A stretch of 19,205 nucleotides of DNA from an uncultured Eubacteriales bacterium (lineage in GTDB: Bacteria > Bacillota > Clostridia > Lachnospirales > CAG-274): contig CABVEG010000007.1 in assembly GCA_902497185.1 (NCBI GenBank), forward strand, positions 1-19,205. Reading direction: 5' to 3'. The notes under the pieces were generated by a model. It was not told the DNA's origin. It ran no database searches and saw nothing but the letters and a program-made list of their open reading frames with translations. Below, piece after piece: positions 15,303 through 19,205 of this stretch (the stretch's first letter is position 1; every line of letters starts with the position of its first letter). Made by a program: the position numbers and the translations under genes.

Positions 15303-15331
15303 TTGAACATAATGTACATTGGGGTTATAAT
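15303..15331 (+). promoter_or_regulatory. Internal sigma-A promoter before the amidohydrolase genes
   Basis: TTGAAC (15303-15308) and consensus TATAAT (15326-15331) are exactly 17 bases apart. Transcription would start near 15338, about 41 bases before the hydantoinase-like gene. The enzyme genes can therefore be expressed separately from the transporter genes. I see no GC-rich terminator between 15254 and 15302. Confidence 0.7.
15311..15320. promoter_or_regulatory. Palindrome AATGTACATT in the promoter spacer
   Basis: A perfect 10-base palindrome fills the middle of the spacer between -35 and -10 of the promoter at 15303-15331. A regulator bound there would control the enzyme genes. It is not related in sequence to the ATCGA palindromes near the IclR gene. 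It is short, so chance is possible. Confidence 0.35.
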
Positions 15332-15378
15332 ATTTTTAAATTCATATTTAGAAATAAAATATGTCGGGAGGATTAATA

Positions 15379-16719
15379 ATGAGAATTGTAATTAAAAACG
15401 GACAGGTTGTAAATTCAAAGGGTGTAATGTGCAAAAATGTGTATATTGACGGTGAAAAATTTTCAGCACCCTTTGAAAATGCTGATATGGAAATAGATGC
15501 ACAGGGAATGTGTGTATTTCCGGGAGTAATAGACTGCAGCACCCATATTTGTCAGGAAAGAGATGGAGTACGAACTGTTGATGATTTTTATGATGCCTCA
15601 AGGGCAGCAGTAACAGCAGGTACTACAATGTTCATCAGTGTTATTATACAGGGGAAAAATGAGATGCCTCTTGACTGTATAAATGAGGTGAAAAAAATTG
15701 CTGCAAAGACAGCAGGAGTAGATTTTTCCTTTCATTTACAGTATACGGACATTAATGAAGATTCTCTTATGCAGCTTCCTGCTGCCATTAAAATGGGTAT
15801 TACAAGTGTAAAGGTCTTTCTCTCAGGAGGTAAGTCCGGATTTAAAATTAGAGATTCTCAATTACTCAGAATGATGGAGCTTTCTAAAAAGATGGGCTTT
15901 ACATTATCAGTGCATGCTGAAAATGATGACTTTATTGAAGCTAATGAGGAAAAGCTTATAAAACAAGGGAAAAAGGATATTAGATATTATAGCTTTTCAA
16001 GACCTGTGTTTTCTGAGGTTGAGGCAGTGGGAAAGGCGTTGAATTATTGCGAAGAGGCAGGCAATAAAATACACCTTTCTCATCTGTCAAGTGAAAAAGC
16101 TCTTGATAAGGTAATGTCATATAAAAATATTGCACAGCCTGAAACCTGTATACACTATCTGACCTTTGATGACACTAAATTTAATGAAATTGATGCATAT
16201 AAAAATGTTATGACTCCGCCTCTAAGAAAACCAAGGGATATAGAAGCTCTCTGGAGTGGAGTGGGAAGAGATGATATTAAAATAATTTCTTCAGATCACT
16301 GTCCTTATATGCCGGAACAGAAAAAGCAGGAGTATTTTGATAAAATCCCTTTAGGTGTACCGGGAATAGAGCATCTTATGCCTGTTGTATACAGTGAGGG
16401 TGTTGCAAAAAACAGAATATCAATATGTGATATGGTAAGGGTATTATGTGAAAATCCTGCCAGAATATTTGGCATACCAAATAAGGGAAGGATACAAGAG
16501 GGCTATGATGCGGATTTTGTTATATTTAATCCTAATATGGTTTATAAAGTCAGTAGTGACAATATTCAGTCAAAATGCGGATACTCCTTGTATGAGGATA
16601 TGGTATTAACAGGAAAAACAATTATGACGGGAGTAAGAGGCAACATAGTATACAATGACGGAAATATTGAGGTCAAGAAAGGAGCAGGCAAATTTATTAA
16701 AAGACATATTCCAAACTAG
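15379..16719 (+). CDS. Dihydropyrimidinase/hydantoinase-like cyclic amidohydrolase, altered metal site (copy 1)
   Basis: A 446-residue protein of the dihydropyrimidinase/D-hydantoinase/allantoinase group, which opens cyclic ureides to N-carbamoyl acids. The ATG at 15379 is chosen because GGGAGGA (15366-15372) precedes it and the neighbouring paralogue starts at the same residue. Family metal ligands seen are the carboxylated Lys145 (SVKVFLS), His179 (VHAEN), His235 (LSHLSS) and Asp306 (SSDHCPY). The first motif, normally DxHxH, reads Asp52-Cys-Ser-Thr-His56: the first histidine is Ser54. The second copy at 18921 has a normal DVHTH. The rest of the active site is conserved, so the gene is not an obvious decaying copy. 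It may use one metal, act on an unusual substrate, or form an inactive partner of copy 2, as with noncatalytic dihydropyrimidinase relatives. Length is typical of the family and no frameshift is seen. Confidence 0.85.
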   Translation: MRIVIKNGQVVNSKGVMCKNVYIDGEKFSAPFENADMEIDAQGMCVFPGVIDCSTHICQERDGVRTVDDFYDASRAAVTAGTTMFISVIIQGKNEMPLDCINEVKKIAAKTAGVDFSFHLQYTDINEDSLMQLPAAIKMGITSVKVFLSGGKSGFKIRDSQLLRMMELSKKMGFTLSVHAENDDFIEANEEKLIKQGKKDIRYYSFSRPVFSEVEAVGKALNYCEEAGNKIHLSHLSSEKALDKVMSYKNIAQPETCIHYLTFDDTKFNEIDAYKNVMTPPLRKPRDIEALWSGVGRDDIKIISSDHCPYMPEQKKQEYFDKIPLGVPGIEHLMPVVYSEGVAKNRISICDMVRVLCENPARIFGIPNKGRIQEGYDADFVIFNPNMVYKVSSDNIQSKCGYSLYEDMVLTGKTIMTGVRGNIVYNDGNIEVKKGAGKFIKRHIPN

Positions 16720-16733
16720 TGGGAGGATTGTGA

Positions 16734-17636
16734 ATGAAAGATATAATTAAGGTTTCTGTTGTAAACTTCAAGGCTGAATGGGGTGACAAGAGGAAAAATG
16801 GTAAAAGAATTATGGAATATATGGAGGCAGCAGCTTCTGAGGGCGTTAATCTCATACTGTTTCCCGAAATGGCTCTTACGGGATATGCTGATGAACCGGA
16901 AAAAAATTTTTGTGAAAAAATGCAGTACATAAACGGAGAAAACAATGAAGGAGAAATGTGCAGACAAATATCGGCACTTGCAAAAAGGCTTAATATATAT
17001 TCTGTTGTAGGTATGCCTATATTGGAAAAGGGATGTCTTTATAACGGAGCAGGTTTATTCTATCCTGATGGCAAAACGGACTTCTATAAGAAAATACATT
17101 TGTCACAAGCTACGGAGCTGAATTGGGGAACAAAGGGAAATGAGCCGAAAATGCTTGATACACCGTGGGGGAAAATAGGTATAGCTATTTGCTATGATGT
17201 ATACTTTTTCCCTGAGCTTATAAGATATTATGTGGCTAAGGGGGCAAGATTAATATTAAATCTTACTGCCTATTCAAAACCCTATGGACTTAAGCAGGCC
17301 ATTTATCCTATGGCAACATATGTATTCACAAACAGTATATATATGGCAGCAGCTAATTTATGCGGTGAGGAAAAGGATGGCGAATATTATTTGGGAGGAA
17401 GCTGTATTATAGGTCCTTCAAACAAACCTTATGATATTTCTTATATTGCAGGTATTCCTTTTGGTGAGGAAGGAGCGGATGAACAAGGTATGTTTACTGC
17501 TTCTTTTGATCTTTCAGCCGCTAAAAGAAACTTATGTAAAATTAATCCGGTATTCGGAACTCCTGATTTTAGAGCAGACCTATATGCAAAGCTGTATAAG
17601 GAACTGGCTGAAGAAAGAGGTCATATAAATGAATAA
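16734..17636 (+). CDS. Nitrilase-superfamily carbon-nitrogen hydrolase (carbamoylase or amidase)
   Basis: A 300-residue cytoplasmic hydrolase of amide, carbamoyl or nitrile bonds. The Glu-Lys-Cys triad is visible: Glu45 in LFPEMALTGY, Lys120 in YKKIHL, and Cys153 in AICYDVYFPE-like context (IAICYD). N-carbamoyl-D-amino acid hydrolases and beta-ureidopropionases share this fold and length. It follows the hydantoinase-like gene by 14 bases with GGGAGGA before the ATG, and precedes an M20-type carbamoylase gene. By position it probably hydrolyses the N-carbamoyl product of ring opening, releasing carbon dioxide and ammonia. Other superfamily members are omega-amidases and simple amidases, so an amide made elsewhere in the pathway is possible. 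The C-terminal part (about 210-300) is typical of the fold and appears complete. Confidence 0.85.
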   Translation: MKDIIKVSVVNFKAEWGDKRKNGKRIMEYMEAAASEGVNLILFPEMALTGYADEPEKNFCEKMQYINGENNEGEMCRQISALAKRLNIYSVVGMPILEKGCLYNGAGLFYPDGKTDFYKKIHLSQATELNWGTKGNEPKMLDTPWGKIGIAICYDVYFFPELIRYYVAKGARLILNLTAYSKPYGLKQAIYPMATYVFTNSIYMAAANLCGEEKDGEYYLGGSCIIGPSNKPYDISYIAGIPFGEEGADEQGMFTASFDLSAAKRNLCKINPVFGTPDFRADLYAKLYKELAEERGHINE

Positions 17637-17666
17637 ATTTACGTTTTGAAACAGGAGGAAAGTATT

Positions 17667-18908
17667 ATGGAAAAAATATCAGTTGAAAATATTGAAAACT
17701 GGCTTGTGGGACTTAATGAATATAATAGTACCCCAGGTGTGGGCACAACCCGTATTTTATTCACCGATGTTGAGCTTGCAGGCAGAAAATATATTAAGAA
17801 CCTTATGGAGGAAATAGGGCTTAAGGTTACTGAAGATAGTATAGGAAATATTTTTGGTACACTGGAGGGAGAAGAAAAGGACCTTCCGCCTGTATGGACA
17901 GGCTCCCATATTGACACTGTTAACAATGCAGGTATGTTTGATGGTATGACAGGTGTTATAGGTGGTATGGAGGCTTTAAGAAGTATAATTAAATCCGGCA
18001 TTAAGCCCAAAAGAAGTATTCAGGTTATAGTGTTTACATCAGAGGAGCCTACAAGATTTAAGATAGGCTGTCTTGGCAGCAGGGCTATGGCAGGTGAGCT
18101 TACTTTGGAGGATACCAAAAAATATACTGATGACAGCGGTATTTCATTGTATGAGCTTCTGGGTAAGCTTGGCTATGATTATGACAGCTTTTATAAAATT
18201 AAGCGAAATAAAGGCGATGTGTATGCCATGGTTGAAATGCACGTTGAGCAGTCCGAAAAGCTTGAGCAGTTAACTATACCTATTGGTATAGTTACAAGTA
18301 TATCAGCAGGCACAGTAATTGATGTTGAAATACTGGGAACCCAGGAGCATGCAGGAGCTACAGAGATGTCACTTAGAAAGGACAGCCTTGCAGGTGCGGC
18401 TGAAATTATATTAGAGGTTGAAAAACTGGCAAAGTCTACAGGCAGACGTGAAACTGTTGCCACTGTGGGCAAGCTGACAGTATTCCCTAATTCATCAAAT
18501 GTAATTTCAGGCAATGTTAAGCTTTCAATAGATATAAGAGAAAACAATTTTGAAGTTAAAGAAAAAATATTTAACAGACTATTTGAGTTATTTAAGGAGC
18601 TTGAAATTAAAAGAGGTTTAAAAATTAAAACAAAGGTGGAGTACCATGACAAGCCTAGCACATCAGACCCTCATATTATGGAAATAATTGAGAATGTATG
18701 TAATGAAAAGAATATTAAATATCACAAAATGAACAGCGGTGCTTTTCACGATTCTATGTTTGTTGCATCATTTGCTCCTAATGCTATGATATTTGTGCCA
18801 AGCAAGGATGGCGTAAGCCATAGTAAGGAGGAATTTACAAAATTCAGCGAGATAGCTGTAGGTACTGAAATATTAAGAGATACTCTTTTAAGGTTGGCAA
18901 TGGAATAG
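17667..18908 (+). CDS. M20-family N-carbamoyl-amino acid/ureido acid amidohydrolase
   Basis: A 413-residue metal-dependent hydrolase of the family of L-carbamoylase, allantoate amidohydrolase and bacterial beta-alanine synthase. The ATG at 17667 is chosen because AGGAGG (17653-17658) lies 8 bases before it; an in-frame TTG at 17646 lies upstream of that site. Metal ligands by family pattern are His81 (GSHIDTV), Asp92 (FDG), Glu127 in SEEPTRF (with Glu126 as the likely general base), His192 (EMHVEQ) and His385 (SHSKEEF). Substrate and dimer-lid residues include the HAG block at 228-230, Arg237 and 'SGAFHDSM' (357-364). SEEPTRF differs from the EEGSRF of classical allantoate enzymes. It would hydrolyse an N-carbamoyl or ureido acid to free amine, carbon dioxide and ammonia. 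Genes are spaced 30 bases after the nitrilase-like gene and 12 before the second hydantoinase-like gene. Exact substrate is unknown. Confidence 0.9.
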   Translation: MEKISVENIENWLVGLNEYNSTPGVGTTRILFTDVELAGRKYIKNLMEEIGLKVTEDSIGNIFGTLEGEEKDLPPVWTGSHIDTVNNAGMFDGMTGVIGGMEALRSIIKSGIKPKRSIQVIVFTSEEPTRFKIGCLGSRAMAGELTLEDTKKYTDDSGISLYELLGKLGYDYDSFYKIKRNKGDVYAMVEMHVEQSEKLEQLTIPIGIVTSISAGTVIDVEILGTQEHAGATEMSLRKDSLAGAAEIILEVEKLAKSTGRRETVATVGKLTVFPNSSNVISGNVKLSIDIRENNFEVKEKIFNRLFELFKELEIKRGLKIKTKVEYHDKPSTSDPHIMEIIENVCNEKNIKYHKMNSGAFHDSMFVASFAPNAMIFVPSKDGVSHSKEEFTKFSEIAVGTEILRDTLLRLAME

Positions 18909-18920
18909 GTGGTGTTAATA

Positions 18921-19205
18921 ATGAAAACAATAATTAAAAACGGACAGGTTGTAAGTTCAAAGGAAGTAGTTTGCAAAAATGTATATATTGAGGATTCAAA
19001 ATTTGTTATGCCTTTTCCTGATGAAGAGGCGGATAAGATTATTGATGGAAAAGGTATGCTGATATTGCCGGGTGCAATAGATGTACATACCCATCAGGCA
19101 TCTTTTACAAACGGTTTTGATGTTCAGGATGACTTTTATGATGCTTCGGTTGCAGCTGCAGCGGGAGGAACAGCCTGTGCTTCTCCTGCTTTCTGGCAAA
19201 CGCCC
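18921..19205 (+). CDS. Dihydropyrimidinase/hydantoinase-like protein, N-terminal part (copy 2, 3' end outside window)
   Basis: The frame is open to the last base and gives 95 residues of the N-terminal beta-sandwich and first strand of the amidohydrolase barrel. 'MKTIIKNGQVVSSKEVVCKNVYIE' aligns with copy 1 almost without gaps, and 19 of the first 28 residues are identical. The metal motif is intact: Asp54-Val-His56-Thr-His58. GGTGGTG precedes the start codon, 12 bases after the M20 gene stop. The product should be the catalytically normal hydantoinase or dihydropyrimidinase of the cluster. A 24-base stretch near the 5' ends (18931-18954 and 15389-15412) is identical in both copies, which supports gene duplication. 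Confidence 0.88.
   Translation, partial: MKTIIKNGQVVSSKEVVCKNVYIEDSKFVMPFPDEEADKIIDGKGMLILPGAIDVHTHQASFTNGFDVQDDFYDASVAAAAGGTACASPAFWQTP

Overview
The window looks like chromosomal DNA of a low-GC Gram-positive anaerobe of the class Clostridia. Coding sequence is AT-rich with AT-ending codons, ribosome binding sites are strong GGAGG types, TTG is used as a start, promoters are sigma-A-like, and the window carries a class B sortase and a diderm-independent lipoprotein transporter. Genus cannot be set from sequence alone. No tRNA, rRNA, CRISPR array, insertion sequence or prophage gene is visible.

Left part (1-8300): a cell-surface module read left to right. It holds the end of a TasA/CalY-like secreted protein with a C-terminal membrane anchor and a VKTG possible sorting motif, a class B sortase one base downstream, and a 2185-residue exported protein with a GLUG/beta-helix-like region and later DUF11-like and pilin-like beta domains. 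A clear intrinsic terminator (8261-8298) ends the module. A gene-free 433-base stretch (8208-8640) follows.

Middle part (8641-10800): a D-2-hydroxyacid dehydrogenase on the minus strand is divergent from an IclR-family regulator, with two recognisable sigma-A promoters between them. Downstream of the regulator is a third promoter (TTGACA, 17-base spacer, TATACT) wrapped in palindromes and followed within about 20 bases by an intrinsic terminator. Two related palindromes centred on ATCGA and one exactly repeated 17-mer tie the control regions together.

Right part (10816-19205, running off the end): a same-strand catabolic cluster. It encodes a second D-2-hydroxyacid dehydrogenase, a maleate-isomerase/arylmalonate-decarboxylase-fold enzyme with only one of the two usual cysteines, an SsuABC/TauABC-type ABC importer (ATPase, permease, lipoprotein), a dihydropyrimidinase/hydantoinase-like protein whose metal-binding HxH motif has lost its first histidine, a nitrilase-superfamily amidase, an M20-type N-carbamoyl amino acid amidohydrolase, and the start of a second hydantoinase-like gene with the motif intact. 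An internal promoter (15303-15331) precedes the amidohydrolase genes.

A coherent reading is import of a cyclic ureide or related amide (hydantoin, dihydropyrimidine or similar), ring opening by the hydantoinase pair, removal of the carbamoyl group by one or both amidases, and further processing by the decarboxylase/isomerase-fold enzyme and the dehydrogenases, under IclR control. The substrate is not determined by the sequence. The most interesting points are the altered hydantoinase paralogue, the single-cysteine AMDase-like enzyme, the promoter-terminator arrangement at 10576-10664, and the large surface protein that has no visible anchor.
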